This document shows positions 17,644 through 27,600 of a stretch of 64,000 nt of DNA, in pieces. A program made the position numbers and the translations under genes. Origin of the DNA: Streptococcus sp. D7B5. Its GTDB lineage: Bacteria > Bacillota > Bacilli > Lactobacillales > Streptococcaceae. Below the pieces are notes generated by a model, which had not been told where the DNA came from, made no database searches, and worked only from the letters and a program-made list of their open reading frames with translations. The DNA is taken from the NCBI RefSeq assembly GCF_029691405.1, contig NZ_CP121467.1:248001-312000 (forward strand), read 5' to 3'. How positions within the stretch are numbered: position 1 is the first letter of the stretch; each line of letters opens with the position of its first letter.

Positions 17644-18591
17644 ATGAAAAGCAAAGTGATTAAGAAGGTAGTTGGTTTACTGTTCCCTATTCTCACATTA
17701 TTTATGTTGTCTGCATGTAACAATAGAGTCGATCGTGATTTAGCTAAAACAGCTATTTCAAACATTCGTTCTGTAGTAGAAGCTGCAGGGTTAGAAGCAG
17801 AAGGATACTCGACAGCTGATACCTTTGGATATTATGGATCTCCGTTTTACGTTGAAGGAAATACGAAATTTGTTGATGTCTATGTGGATTTTGAAAAAGA
17901 TTATGTTGAGAGCACTCCAGTCCTTAAATACAATTCGAGGCTTAAAGAAGTTGAAAAGAAAAAATTCTTTGGTTTTTCCAAGAAAACAGTCTACCGTTTA
18001 GAAATGGAGTATGTTTCTGGTGATGACAACTATGACCGACTTGAGGAAGCTTATAATATATTACTTCAAAGTGGTAGCTTGACTTCAACATATTTAAGCG
18101 ATGATGTGATTAGGAAGCTTTATATTAAAAATTCAATTGAATTGGACTCATTTGACTCCAATTATTCTTTGGTTCCAAAAAAAGAATATAGTGGCAACCC
18201 CAAAACCCGTCTTGAAGAGAGAGATAAAAGAGAGGCAATTTTGAAGACGGATGTAGAAGAACTCACTCCCTTAATTGAGGACCTAGACTCAAGTAGAGTC
18301 AACAATCTTGATGAAGAGACGCTTGTTCGTAATCGAGATCTACTTTTAAAAAGAGTTGCTGACAATTGTTCGACCTTTAGTATTCGAATACGTATTGATA
18401 TAGAGCAGGTACGAAGACAAAACCTACAAGTAACTAATGAAGATATTGACAATTGGACGGATTCTGATTTCGAATACTTACTTGCCCAAATACTTCAAAG
18501 CGATAAACTACCTAAGAATACAGAAGTACGTTTTACTATAAAATATGGAAGCAAACTGAATTGGGAGACATTCAATTTTAATAAAGAATAA
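17644..18591 (+). CDS. Putative lipoprotein of unknown function
   Basis: A 315-residue protein with a type II signal peptide: MKSKVIKKVVGLLFPILTLFML followed by the lipobox LSAC (Cys at about residue 25), so it should be lipid-anchored to the outer face of the membrane after LspA processing. The mature part is charged and mixed alpha/beta, with a repeated DxDxED-like acidic middle (residues 195-225). I do not recognise a domain. TTGGAGGGGAA precedes ATG 17644. It lies alone between rsmI and trmFO with its own terminator; base composition is somewhat more AT-rich than its neighbours, which may mean later acquisition. Confidence 0.75.
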   Translation: MKSKVIKKVVGLLFPILTLFMLSACNNRVDRDLAKTAISNIRSVVEAAGLEAEGYSTADTFGYYGSPFYVEGNTKFVDVYVDFEKDYVESTPVLKYNSRLKEVEKKKFFGFSKKTVYRLEMEYVSGDDNYDRLEEAYNILLQSGSLTSTYLSDDVIRKLYIKNSIELDSFDSNYSLVPKKEYSGNPKTRLEERDKREAILKTDVEELTPLIEDLDSSRVNNLDEETLVRNRDLLLKRVADNCSTFSIRIRIDIEQVRRQNLQVTNEDIDNWTDSDFEYLLAQILQSDKLPKNTEVRFTIKYGSKLNWETFNFNKE

Positions 18592-18597
18592 TTTTTG

Positions 18598-18631
18598 AAA
18601 GACATTCAGGAATTCTCCTGTCTGTCTTTTT
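18598..18631 (+). terminator. Terminator after the lipoprotein gene
   Basis: AAAGACA..CAGG-AATTCT-CCTG..TGTCTTTTT hairpin with U run. Confidence 0.8.
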
Positions 18632-18645
18632 ACTTAGTTTTTTGG

Positions 18646-18651
18646 TATAAT
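18646..18651 (+). promoter_or_regulatory. Extended -10 promoter of trmFO
   Basis: TGG-TATAAT about 98 bases before the proposed GTG start; the resulting leader is about 90 bases. Confidence 0.55.
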
Positions 18652-18748
18652 GGACCAAGCATGAATTTAGAAAGATTTGTGGGTGTCAAATAGTCTAGTA
18701 GCTTGTTTTTATTTGGACTTAGTTTCCACCCAAAGAGGTATTAGTGTC

Positions 18749-20083
18749 GTGTCTCAATCTTATATCAATGTTATCGGTGCAGGTTTGGCAGGGGCTGAAG
18801 CTGCTTATCAAATCGCAGAACGGGGTATTCCAGTTAAACTTTATGAAATGCGTGGTGTCAAATCAACTCCTCAGCACAAAACAGACAATTTTGCTGAGTT
18901 AGTTTGTTCTAATTCCCTGCGTGGGGATGCTTTGACAAATGCTGTCGGTCTTCTCAAGGAAGAAATGCGTCGCTTGGGTTCTGTTATCTTAGAGTCTGCT
19001 GAAGCTACACGTGTTCCTGCAGGCGGTGCCCTTGCGGTGGACCGCGATGGTTTCTCTCAAATGGTGACCGAAAAAGTAGCCAATCATCCTTTGATTGAAG
19101 TGGTTCGTGATGAAATTACAGAATTACCGACTGATGTTATTACAGTGGTCGCTACTGGTCCTTTGACCAGCGATGCTCTAGCTGAGAAGATTCATGCCCT
19201 TAATGACGGCGATGGATTCTATTTCTACGACGCGGCGGCGCCTATTATCGATGTCAATACTATCGATATGAGCAAGGTCTATCTCAAGTCTCGTTATGAC
19301 AAGGGAGAAGCAGCCTACCTCAATGCTCCAATGACCAAGCAAGAGTTTATGGATTTCCATGAAGCCTTGGTCAATGCGGAAGAAGCACCGCTCAATTCTT
19401 TTGAAAAAGAAAAGTACTTTGAAGGTTGTATGCCTATCGAAGTCATGGCCAAGCGTGGCATTAAAACCATGCTTTATGGTCCTATGAAACCAGTCGGTCT
19501 GGAGTATCCAGATGACTACACAGGCCCTCGTGATGGAGAATTTAAAACACCTTATGCGGTTGTCCAGCTCCGTCAGGATAATGCAGCAGGTAGTCTCTAC
19601 AATATCGTTGGATTCCAAACCCACCTCAAATGGGGGGAGCAAAAGCGTGTTTTCCAAATGATTCCAGGTCTTGAAAACGCTGAGTTTGTCCGTTATGGGG
19701 TCATGCACCGCAATTCTTACATGGATTCACCAAATCTTCTCGAGCAAACCTATCGTTCTAAGAAACAACCCAACCTCTTCTTTGCTGGTCAAATGACGGG
19801 TGTGGAAGGCTATGTTGAGTCAGCAGCCTCAGGCTTGGTTGCAGGTATTAACGCGGCTCGACTCTTCAAGGGTGAAAGTGAAGCTATCTTCCCAGAGACC
19901 ACAGCGATTGGAAGTCTAGCTCATTACATCACTCATGCGGACAGCAAACATTTCCAACCCATGAATGTCAACTTTGGCATTATCAAGGAGTTGGAAGGCG
20001 AGCGTATCCGTGATAAGAAGGCTCGTTATGAAAAAATTGCAGAGCGTGCTCTTACCGACTTAGAGGAATTTTTAACGGTTTAA
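18749..20083 (+). CDS. trmFO: Folate/FAD-dependent tRNA (uracil-54-C5)-methyltransferase
   Basis: GTG 18749 gives a 444-residue protein beginning [15 protein letters not shown], the usual family start, with AGAGG upstream; the reading from 18677 adds 24 unlikely residues. The FAD-binding [10 protein letters not shown] lies at the N-terminus, and [17 protein letters not shown] and [16 protein letters not shown] are further family landmarks. TrmFO makes ribothymidine at position 54 of tRNA with methylenetetrahydrofolate as the carbon source, in place of the SAM-dependent TrmA of enterobacteria. Confidence 0.95.
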   Translation: MSQSYINVIGAGLAGAEAAYQIAERGIPVKLYEMRGVKSTPQHKTDNFAELVCSNSLRGDALTNAVGLLKEEMRRLGSVILESAEATRVPAGGALAVDRDGFSQMVTEKVANHPLIEVVRDEITELPTDVITVVATGPLTSDALAEKIHALNDGDGFYFYDAAAPIIDVNTIDMSKVYLKSRYDKGEAAYLNAPMTKQEFMDFHEALVNAEEAPLNSFEKEKYFEGCMPIEVMAKRGIKTMLYGPMKPVGLEYPDDYTGPRDGEFKTPYAVVQLRQDNAAGSLYNIVGFQTHLKWGEQKRVFQMIPGLENAEFVRYGVMHRNSYMDSPNLLEQTYRSKKQPNLFFAGQMTGVEGYVESAASGLVAGINAARLFKGESEAIFPETTAIGSLAHYITHADSKHFQPMNVNFGIIKELEGERIRDKKARYEKIAERALTDLEEFLTV

Positions 20084-20133
20084 TTTTTTTGAAAGAATTG
20101 CTCATGATACTATAAAAATCTTAGAAATTGTGA

Positions 20134-20139
20134 TAAAAT
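20134..20139 (+). promoter_or_regulatory. Extended -10 promoter of pyrH-frr
   Basis: TGA-TAAAAT 28 bases upstream of ATG 20167. Confidence 0.5.
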
Positions 20140-20166
20140 AGGTAGGATAAAAAAAGGAGAGTGAAA

Positions 20167-20904
20167 ATGGCGAATCCCAAGTATAAACGTATTTTAATCA
20201 AGTTATCAGGTGAAGCCCTTGCCGGTGAACGTGGCGTAGGGATTGATATCCAAACAGTTCAAACAATCGCAAAAGAGATTCAAGAAGTTCATAGCTTAGG
20301 TATCGAAATTGCCCTTGTTATTGGTGGAGGAAATCTCTGGCGTGGAGAACCTGCTGCAGAGGCAGGAATGGACCGCGTTCAGGCGGATTACACAGGAATG
20401 CTTGGGACTGTTATGAATGCTCTTGTAATGGCAGATTCATTGCAACAAGTTGGGGTTGATACACGTGTGCAAACAGCTATTGCTATGCAACAAGTGGCAG
20501 AACCTTACGTACGTGGACGTGCCCTTCGCCACCTTGAAAAAGGCCGCATCGTTATCTTTGGTGCTGGAATTGGTTCACCTTACTTCTCAACAGATACAAC
20601 AGCAGCCCTTCGTGCAGCTGAAATCGAAGCGGATGCCATCCTTATGGCTAAAAATGGCGTAGACGGTGTTTACAATGCCGATCCTAAGAAAGACAAGACA
20701 GCTGTTAAGTTTGAAGAATTGACCCACCGTGATGTTATCAATAAAGGTCTTCGTATCATGGACTCAACTGCTTCAACCCTCTCTATGGACAACGACATTG
20801 ACTTGGTTGTCTTCAATATGAACCAACCAGGCAACATCAAACGTGTCGTATTTGGTGAAAATATCGGAACAACAGTTTCAAACAATATCGAAGAAAAGGA
20901 ATAA
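20167..20904 (+). CDS. pyrH: UMP kinase
   Basis: ATG 20167 is chosen over GTG 20161 because the GGAG lies only two bases before the GTG but eight before the ATG; the protein is then 245 residues, starting [18 protein letters not shown]. Amino acid kinase fold with [21 protein letters not shown] and [14 protein letters not shown]. It phosphorylates UMP to UDP and is a hexamer activated by GTP and inhibited by UTP in bacteria. Coupled with frr, seven bases downstream, in the usual order. Confidence 0.97.
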   Translation: MANPKYKRILIKLSGEALAGERGVGIDIQTVQTIAKEIQEVHSLGIEIALVIGGGNLWRGEPAAEAGMDRVQADYTGMLGTVMNALVMADSLQQVGVDTRVQTAIAMQQVAEPYVRGRALRHLEKGRIVIFGAGIGSPYFSTDTTAALRAAEIEADAILMAKNGVDGVYNADPKKDKTAVKFEELTHRDVINKGLRIMDSTASTLSMDNDIDLVVFNMNQPGNIKRVVFGENIGTTVSNNIEEKE

Positions 20905-20911
20905 GAAAATT

Positions 20912-21469
20912 ATGGCTAATGCAATTGTAGAAAAAGCAAAAGAGAGAATGACCCAGTCTCATCAATCACTTGCTCGTGAATTTGGTGGTATCCGTGCCGG
21001 TCGTGCCAACGCAAGCTTGCTAGACCGTATCCATGTAGAATACTATGGAGTCGAAACTCCTCTTAACCAAATCGCTTCAATTACTATTCCAGAAGCGCGT
21101 GTTTTGTTGGTAACACCATTTGACAAGTCTTCATTGAAAGACATCGAACGTGCCTTGAACGCTTCTGATCTTGGTATTACACCAGCTAATGACGGTTCTG
21201 TGATCCGTTTGGTTATCCCTGCTCTTACAGAAGAGACTCGTCGTGACCTTGCCAAAGAAGTGAAGAAGGTCGGTGAAAATGCTAAAGTGGCTGTCCGCAA
21301 TATCCGTCGCGATGCTATGGATGAAGCCAAGAAACAAGAAAAAGCAAAAGAAATCACTGAAGACGAATTGAAGACTCTTGAAAAAGACATTCAAAAAGTA
21401 ACAGACGATGCTGTTAAACACATCGACGACATGACTGCCAACAAAGAGAAAGAACTTTTGGAAGTCTAA
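20912..21469 (+). CDS. frr: Ribosome recycling factor
   Basis: ATG 20912 gives 185 residues ([13 protein letters not shown]), the standard length. The tRNA-mimicking protein consists of a three-helix bundle plus a small beta/alpha domain; [15 protein letters not shown] and [10 protein letters not shown] are family signatures. With EF-G it splits the post-termination ribosome. It forms an operon with pyrH. Confidence 0.97.
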   Translation: MANAIVEKAKERMTQSHQSLAREFGGIRAGRANASLLDRIHVEYYGVETPLNQIASITIPEARVLLVTPFDKSSLKDIERALNASDLGITPANDGSVIRLVIPALTEETRRDLAKEVKKVGENAKVAVRNIRRDAMDEAKKQEKAKEITEDELKTLEKDIQKVTDDAVKHIDDMTANKEKELLEV

Positions 21470-21478
21470 AAATAAACA

Positions 21479-21513
21479 GAAAAACTCAGTTGGCATTGCT
21501 GGCTGAGTTTTAT
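21479..21513 (+). terminator. Terminator after frr
   Basis: AAAACTCAG and CTGAGTTTT form the stem, with the T run at 21508-21511. It ends 16 bases before cvfB, whose transcription may depend on read-through. Confidence 0.75.
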
Positions 21514-21528
21514 TCGAAAGAAGGAAAT

Positions 21529-22383
21529 ATGAATACAAATCTTGCAAGTTTTATCGTTGGACTGATCATCGATGAAAACGACCGTTTTTACTTTGTGCAA
21601 AAGGATGGTCAAACCTATGCTCTTGCTAAGGAAGAAGGTCAGCATACAGTAGGGGATACGGTTAAAGGTTTCGCCTATACAGATATGAAGCAAAAGCTCC
21701 GCTTGACCACTTTAGAAGTGATTGCCACACAGGATCAATTTGGTTGGGGAACTGTAACGGAAGTTCGTAAAGACTTGGGTGTCTTTGTGGATACAGGCCT
21801 TCCTGACAAGGAAATCGTTGTGTCACTCGATATTCTCCCTGAGCTCAAGGAACTCTGGCCTAAGAAGGGCGACCAACTCTACATCCGTCTTGAAGTGGAC
21901 AAGAAAGACCGTATCTGGGGACTCTTGGCTTATCAAGAAGACTTCCAACGTCTGGCTCGTCCTGCCTACAACAACATGCAGAACCAAAACTGGCCAGCCA
22001 TTGTTTACCGCCTCAAGCTGTCAGGTACCTTTGTCTATCTGACAGAAAATAACATGCTTGGCTTTATCCATCCTAGCGAGCGCTATGCAGAGCCACGTTT
22101 AGGACAAGTTTTAGATGCGCGCGTTATTGGTTTCCGTGAAGTGGACCGTACCTTGAACCTCTCTCTCAAACCACGTTCTTTTGAAATGTTGGAAAATGAT
22201 GCTCAGATGATTTTGACCTACTTGGAAAGCAATGGCGGTTTCATGACCTTAAATGATAAGTCATCTCCAGACGACATCAAGGCAACCTTTGGCATTTCTA
22301 AAGGTCAGTTCAAGAAAGCACTCGGTGGTTTGATGAAGGCTGGTAAAATCAAGCAAGACCAGTTTGGTACAGAGTTGATATAG
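21529..22383 (+). CDS. cvfB: S1-domain RNA-binding protein CvfB
   Basis: ATG 21529 (284 residues) follows AAGGAAAT. The protein has consecutive S1/OB-fold RNA-binding domains (about residues 1-60, 65-140 and 145-220) and a C-terminal winged-helix (about 225-284: [29 protein letters not shown]). In S. aureus CvfB is an RNA-binding virulence regulator; the function in streptococci is less clear. It is followed eight bases later by the YozE-like gene. Confidence 0.92.
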   Translation: MNTNLASFIVGLIIDENDRFYFVQKDGQTYALAKEEGQHTVGDTVKGFAYTDMKQKLRLTTLEVIATQDQFGWGTVTEVRKDLGVFVDTGLPDKEIVVSLDILPELKELWPKKGDQLYIRLEVDKKDRIWGLLAYQEDFQRLARPAYNNMQNQNWPAIVYRLKLSGTFVYLTENNMLGFIHPSERYAEPRLGQVLDARVIGFREVDRTLNLSLKPRSFEMLENDAQMILTYLESNGGFMTLNDKSSPDDIKATFGISKGQFKKALGGLMKAGKIKQDQFGTELI

Positions 22384-22391
22384 GGTGGCAT

Positions 22392-22607
22392 ATGAGAAAA
22401 TCATTTTACACTTGGCTCATGACCGAGCGCAATCCTAAAAGTAACAGTCCCAAGGCTATCTTAGCAGACCTCGCTTTTGAAGAGTCAGTCTTTCCAAAAC
22501 ACACAGATGATTTTGATGAGGTTAGTCGCTTTCTGGAAGAACATGCCAGTTTCTCTTTCAACCTAGGAGACTTTGACGCTATCTGGCAAGAATACTTAGA
22601 ACACTAG
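22392..22607 (+). CDS. YozE-family SAM-like protein
   Basis: A 71-residue helical protein. [16 protein letters not shown] at the start and [11 protein letters not shown] at the end are typical of the YozE/DUF1250 family, whose solved members fold like a SAM domain. Function unknown. It follows cvfB directly in the same operon; GGGTGGCAT is a weak ribosome binding site, so translational coupling to cvfB is likely. Confidence 0.9.
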   Translation: MRKSFYTWLMTERNPKSNSPKAILADLAFEESVFPKHTDDFDEVSRFLEEHASFSFNLGDFDAIWQEYLEH

Positions 22608-22651
22608 CATGATTCATTGGGGTTGGGCTAGTAATTTCTCCACCCCTTTGC

Positions 22652-22657
22652 TATAAT
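22652..22657 (+). promoter_or_regulatory. Extended -10 promoter of phoH
   Basis: TGC-TATAAT 35 bases before the TTG start. Confidence 0.6.
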
Positions 22658-22691
22658 AAAAAGAAATAAAAGGATTAGAGAGGTTCTTTAT

Positions 22692-23678
22692 TTGAAGGAA
22701 CATTCAATAGACATTCAACTGAGTCATCCAGATGACCTGTTTCATCTTTTTGGTTCCAATGAACGCCATCTTCGTTTGATGGAAGAAGAGCTTGATGTGG
22801 TGATTCATGCCCGTACGGAGATTGTCCAGGTTTTGGGAGAAGAGACTGCCTGTGAGGAAGCCCGTCAGGTTATTCAAGCTCTCATGGTCTTGGTAAATCG
22901 TGGGATGACCGTTGGTACGCCAGATGTGGTGACTGCGATTAGTATGGTCAAAAACGATGAAATTGACAAGTTTGTCGCCCTTTACGAAGAAGAAATCATC
23001 AAGGATAATACTGGGAAGCCTATCCGTGTCAAAACCTTGGGTCAAAAACTTTATGTGGACAGTGTTAAACAGCATGATGTGACCTTTGGAATCGGACCTG
23101 CAGGAACTGGGAAGACCTTTCTTGCAGTTACCTTGGCAGTGACAGCCCTTAAACGCGGGCAGGTCAAGCGAATTATCCTAACTCGTCCAGCAGTGGAAGC
23201 TGGCGAGAGTCTAGGATTTCTTCCGGGTGATCTTAAAGAGAAGGTAGATCCTTACCTTCGACCTGTTTATGATGCCTTGTATCAGATTCTGGGAAAAGAC
23301 CAGACGACTCGTCTCATGGAGCGTGAAATTATCGAGATTGCGCCTCTTGCCTATATGCGTGGACGGACGTTGGATGATGCCTTTGTCATTCTTGATGAGG
23401 CGCAAAATACGACCATCATGCAGATGAAGATGTTCTTGACTCGTTTAGGTTTTAATTCTAAGATGATTGTCAATGGAGATATCAGTCAGATTGACCTGCC
23501 GCGTAATGTCAAGTCCGGTTTGATTGATGCCCAAGAAAAGCTCAAGAACATTCACCAGATTGACTTTGTTCATTTTTCAGCTAAGGATGTGGTTCGTCAT
23601 CCTGTTGTCGCTCAGATTATCCGAGCTTATGAACCAGCTCCAATTAAGGTTGAAGAAAAGAACCAAGAGACAGAATAG
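22692..23678 (+). CDS. phoH: PhoH-family ATPase
   Basis: A 328-residue protein starting at TTG 22692 (AGAGAGG upstream). An N-terminal KH-like region (residues 1-100) precedes the PhoH ATPase core with Walker A GPAGTGKTFLAV (about 138-149), the RPAVEAGESLGFLPGD stretch and Walker B VILDEAQN. PhoH is an RNA-binding ATPase often genetically linked to the RNase YbeY; ybeY is not next door here, although that is the usual streptococcal order. A terminator follows at once. Confidence 0.93.
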   Translation: MKEHSIDIQLSHPDDLFHLFGSNERHLRLMEEELDVVIHARTEIVQVLGEETACEEARQVIQALMVLVNRGMTVGTPDVVTAISMVKNDEIDKFVALYEEEIIKDNTGKPIRVKTLGQKLYVDSVKQHDVTFGIGPAGTGKTFLAVTLAVTALKRGQVKRIILTRPAVEAGESLGFLPGDLKEKVDPYLRPVYDALYQILGKDQTTRLMEREIIEIAPLAYMRGRTLDDAFVILDEAQNTTIMQMKMFLTRLGFNSKMIVNGDISQIDLPRNVKSGLIDAQEKLKNIHQIDFVHFSAKDVVRHPVVAQIIRAYEPAPIKVEEKNQETE

Positions 23679-23685
23679 CAAAAAA

Positions 23686-23712
23686 GAGCAGTTCAGATGC
23701 GAACTGCTTTTA
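23686..23712 (+). terminator. Terminator after phoH
   Basis: AGCAGTTC-AGATGC-GAACTGCT followed by TTTTAAG. Confidence 0.8.
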
Positions 23713-24008
23713 AGTTGCCCTGTATAAAAAGTTGTATGGCTAATTTATTATATACAGAATAATGATGATTCTAATCTGATGTTGGTAAAATTCTAGAAAT
23801 ATTAGTGCTGAAACCACCACATTTAAGTTAACTTATTATAAATTTTATTTTTTCTTAATTTTCTTAGCAATTAATAGGAAAAATTACGATAAATTTTATT
23901 GAAATAAAGATTTCAAAATGATAAAATGATATTTGGGTTAGAGTGGGCTTATGTCCAAAATTTGAAAGTACCTAACTCGCTTTCACATCTTAATAGAAAG
24001 GAGATATT
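23713..24008. other. AT-rich intergenic region upstream of the surface-protein island
   Basis: About 300 bases with no plausible gene. It holds an inverted repeat CTGTATA...TATACAG (23720-23760), two copies of ATAAATTTTATT (near 23836 and 23890), and an extended -10 TGA-TAAAAT at 23922-23927 about 80 bases before ATG 24009. The very low GC content marks the left border of the accessory island. Confidence 0.5.
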
Positions 24009-24596
24009 ATGAAAAAAGACAAGTGGTGGCTTCCATTTTTAGCAGTAGGAGTCATCATAGCTTTAGCGGTGGGTTTAATTTATTTCACTAGACCCACTAA
24101 GGATGGAGATATAGGAACGTCTTCAGTTTCGCAATCGACTTCAAGTGATGAGAACAATTCAGCTTTGAGTTTAAAAGGTCAACAACTTCCAGAATTTAAA
24201 ATGACCTCTCAAGATGGAAAATTGATTGCTATCTCGGAACTGTATGATAAACCTATATTAGTTGTCGAATGGGCTAGTTGGTGTCCGCATTGCCAGAAAC
24301 AACTACCCATTGTTCAGCAGATGTATGAAAGGTATGGAGATCAAATTCATTTTGTTCTTTTGAATATGAACGAACCAGGAAAAGAGACAAAGGAAACTGC
24401 TGATCAGTATATCAAAGAAAAAGGATATACTTTCCCGTATTATTATGACGAAGATCAGTCTGCAGCCGATCTTTTACAGGTTCAAACCATACCAAGTATG
24501 TATCTTGTGACAAAACAGCAACAGGTAAAGAATGTATTAGTAAATCATACCACTGCTGAAAATTTCTCGAAAGAGTTACAAGAACTGCTAAACTAA
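24009..24596 (+). CDS. Membrane-anchored thioredoxin-like (TlpA-type) thiol-disulfide oxidoreductase
   Basis: A 195-residue protein with one N-terminal membrane helix (residues about 8-27, LPFLAVGVIIALAVGLIYF) followed by a Ser/Thr/Asn-rich linker (35-55) and a thioredoxin-fold domain with the active site WASWCPHCQKQLP (Cys at about 94 and 97). The cis-Pro region is IPSMYLV. It should act on the outer face of the membrane, reducing or forming disulfides in exported proteins; whether it is an oxidase (as SdbA in S. gordonii) or a reductase cannot be told. AAAGGAGATATT precedes the ATG. The next gene, 61 bases downstream, encodes a giant adhesin with exactly two cysteines, the likeliest client (inference). 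Confidence 0.87.
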   Translation: MKKDKWWLPFLAVGVIIALAVGLIYFTRPTKDGDIGTSSVSQSTSSDENNSALSLKGQQLPEFKMTSQDGKLIAISELYDKPILVVEWASWCPHCQKQLPIVQQMYERYGDQIHFVLLNMNEPGKETKETADQYIKEKGYTFPYYYDEDQSAADLLQVQTIPSMYLVTKQQQVKNVLVNHTTAENFSKELQELLN

Positions 24597-24657
24597 CATA
24601 CATTCATTTCGGAAAAAAGGAGGAAGAAGAAATCGCAATAGGATTTCAGAGAAAATT

Positions 24658-27600
24658 ATGAGAGATTTCATTAAAAAGGTCTCCATTCTGTTTACGATTC
24701 TGTTTCTCTCTGTGCCATTAGGATTAGCTAGTTTACGTTTCGGTCGTGGTGCGGCTGATGAAACTGAGGTAATTCGAGTAGGAGATAATACGGAAATTAT
24801 CCAGAATGGATGTTATCGTAAGATAAAGAAATCAGAAAAGACGGAATGGACAGTTCCGCGTAAACCAATTGACTTGGTTATCCTGCAGGATGCCAGTGGA
24901 TCATTCCGAGAAACGATTCCAAGTGTCAAACGTGCTCTTAAACGGTTGACGACTTATGTTAGCCCAGAACAATACGATGAGACAAATCCTTATCTCGTTA
25001 AGACTGACGACCCTCGAACAACTGACCGGGTCTTCGTTGCTTCTTACCAAGGTTTGGATCAGGTGCGTTACTTTGAAAACAATGATTTTAGTGGTAACCC
25101 TGCGAACGTATATACTGATGCGAATTCGACTGGAAAAAACTACACCTATGGCAATAGTGGCTTAACAAGCGATCAAAATAAAGTTCATAGCTTCATTGAT
25201 AATATTGCTGTTGATGGTGGGACCCCAACTGTTCCTGCGATTGATGATACAATCGCTCAGTACAACCGTGTCAAAGGCAATATGGAAAACGGTCGGAAGA
25301 CGGTCTTCCTCCTGGTAACGGATGGGGTAGCCAACGGTTACCGTCTGCCAGGGACTAACACAGTGGTTATGGACAAGAGCTGGACAAGAACAGATGCTAT
25401 TCAACGTGCTTGGGGAGTAAATAGCTATCCAGAAGCGGCTCAAGATATTACTGGTCGTGCCAATGAGTTGAGAGATGCTGGTGATCAGCTGAAAGCAGCG
25501 GTTGGTTCAGAAGGTTCTGTGGTTGTAGGTTTCTGGGAACGTGTTGATAATTTCACTGAACCATATTATCAATATGGTCCAGCTTATCTAAATGGTTTCG
25601 GTAACACTATTAATATTGGGGACAACCGTTCAGTGCAAGCCATCTTCCACGACGCACTTCAATCGATGGCTTCACCAGATAAGGTTGTGAACGGAAAGAA
25701 CGTTTCCTTCTATGTTAATGAACAGAATAACATTGATGTGTTCTCACAAAAGATTTTAGAATCTGTAGCTGCAGCGTTGATCAAGGAAGACATCAAAGGT
25801 GAGTTCACTGTTACACCTGGATATAAGGTTGATGCTGTTCGAATCAATGGTAAGACTGTTGTTGAAAAAGTCACAGATCCATCAAAACAAATTCGTGGTC
25901 GAATCAATCAAGAAGGTGACAATGTCACAATCTATGTACCTGATAGTGTCTTCAACCCTGGAGATAACAATTTCGACTATGATTTGAGTAAGGAAGCTCG
26001 TGCTCCTGAAACGAATGAAGAGGATGAAGTTGATCCGCCAGCTGATTATAAACCTGTAAACGAAGAAGTTACAGTTCCTGAATTGACGGGTGTCTTCAAG
26101 ACAGGTGAATTTTCAACTCAAAAAATCGGTGGACGTAATGAAAAAGTTGAAGTTCAAAAACTCGAGTACTGTTTCCCAAGTGTCACGAAGAGAATTACCG
26201 ACGCAGATAAGAGTAATGACTTGGGAGAAATTGATGACCCGCTTGGTTTGACAAAGAAAAAAGCCTATTCTGCACAATTGTCAGACAAGGCAGAGGAGTT
26301 TACCTATACTCTTGATTACAACTTCAATAACGTAGCCTACGAATTTGAAAAGAACGTCATGTTGACAGACCCACTTGACTACCGTTTGGAAGTGGTTGAA
26401 AGTTCAGCTACTGGACCAAATGGAGAAAAATGGACCACTCGTGTAGTTAGTCAAGATGATTCAGAAGGCAACCCTCAAAGTGTCGTGGTTGCGGATGTTC
26501 CTGCTAAAGGATCCAACTATAATTACTTGGTATTGAAGAAAGCTCAAATGACCATTAAGGTTCGTTTGAAAGAACAATACCGCAATAATCAATCAAGTAA
26601 AGAATTCATGGCTCTCCTTCAGGAAAGTAATGGATTTGGTCTCCTAAACCAAGGGAACATCATGTGGAATGGTGATGACAATCAACCAAACCAAGATGCG
26701 CATGCCAAGACAGATACCAAACCAAGTACCATTCGCCGTTCAAATCCAGTTTACGTGAAACCGCCAGTAGTAACAGAGATTACGAAGAAGGTTAATGACA
26801 AAGAACATGAAGATTTGAAGGCAGAAGAGGAACTCTTTGAGTACAAGGTAACTGCTCCATGGCCAGGTATTGCGGACAACTTTACGCTGACAGATACAGT
26901 TGTTCCAGAGTTAGAAGTTCAAGCAGATAGTTTGAATGTAAAACTCGGTGGAAAAGATAACGCTGATTTGAAAGGTGCGACAACTGTTTCAGGTCAAACC
27001 GTTTCGTTGACACTAGACAAAACTAATCTTGAAAAAATCACTCGTAAAGTGAATCGCCGTAAGGTGAAAGACATTCAATATGTAGAATTAACCTTTAAGG
27101 CGAAAATCCGTAAAGGTGCTGATCTTTCTAAATACAAGAAAGATGGTCAAGTAAAAGTACCAAATACAGCGGATGTGATCTTGAACGATGTGAAACAAAC
27201 CTCTAACGAAGTAACGGTTACCCCACCAAAACCAAAAGAACCAACGATTGATAAGAAAATCAATGAAAACTTGGATAGCTTCCAAACGTTTGATGGGCAA
27301 CCATACAACTACAACATTACAACAGCAGTACCAAGTGATGTTGCTAATTACAAGAAATTTGTGATTCGTGATACACTGGATGCTAATTTGGAACTTGCAG
27401 GAGACGTAAGTATTAAAGGTTCTGCAGCGGCCCTCTTTGATATCCACACCAATGGCCAAGAGATTACGGCAACGGTGAAGGATGGTCAGTTTGGTGAACT
27501 TGCAAAATACTCAACTGTTGAATTAGTCATTCCTGCAAAAGTTAAAAATGGTGTGACAGGTACAACCATTGAAAACAAGGCTTCTATTTCCTTTACAAAT

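Noticed and set aside
18677..18748. Longer N-terminus for TrmFO
   Set aside because: The extra residues are hydrophobic and unlike the family, and the GTG at 18749 gives the canonical start.
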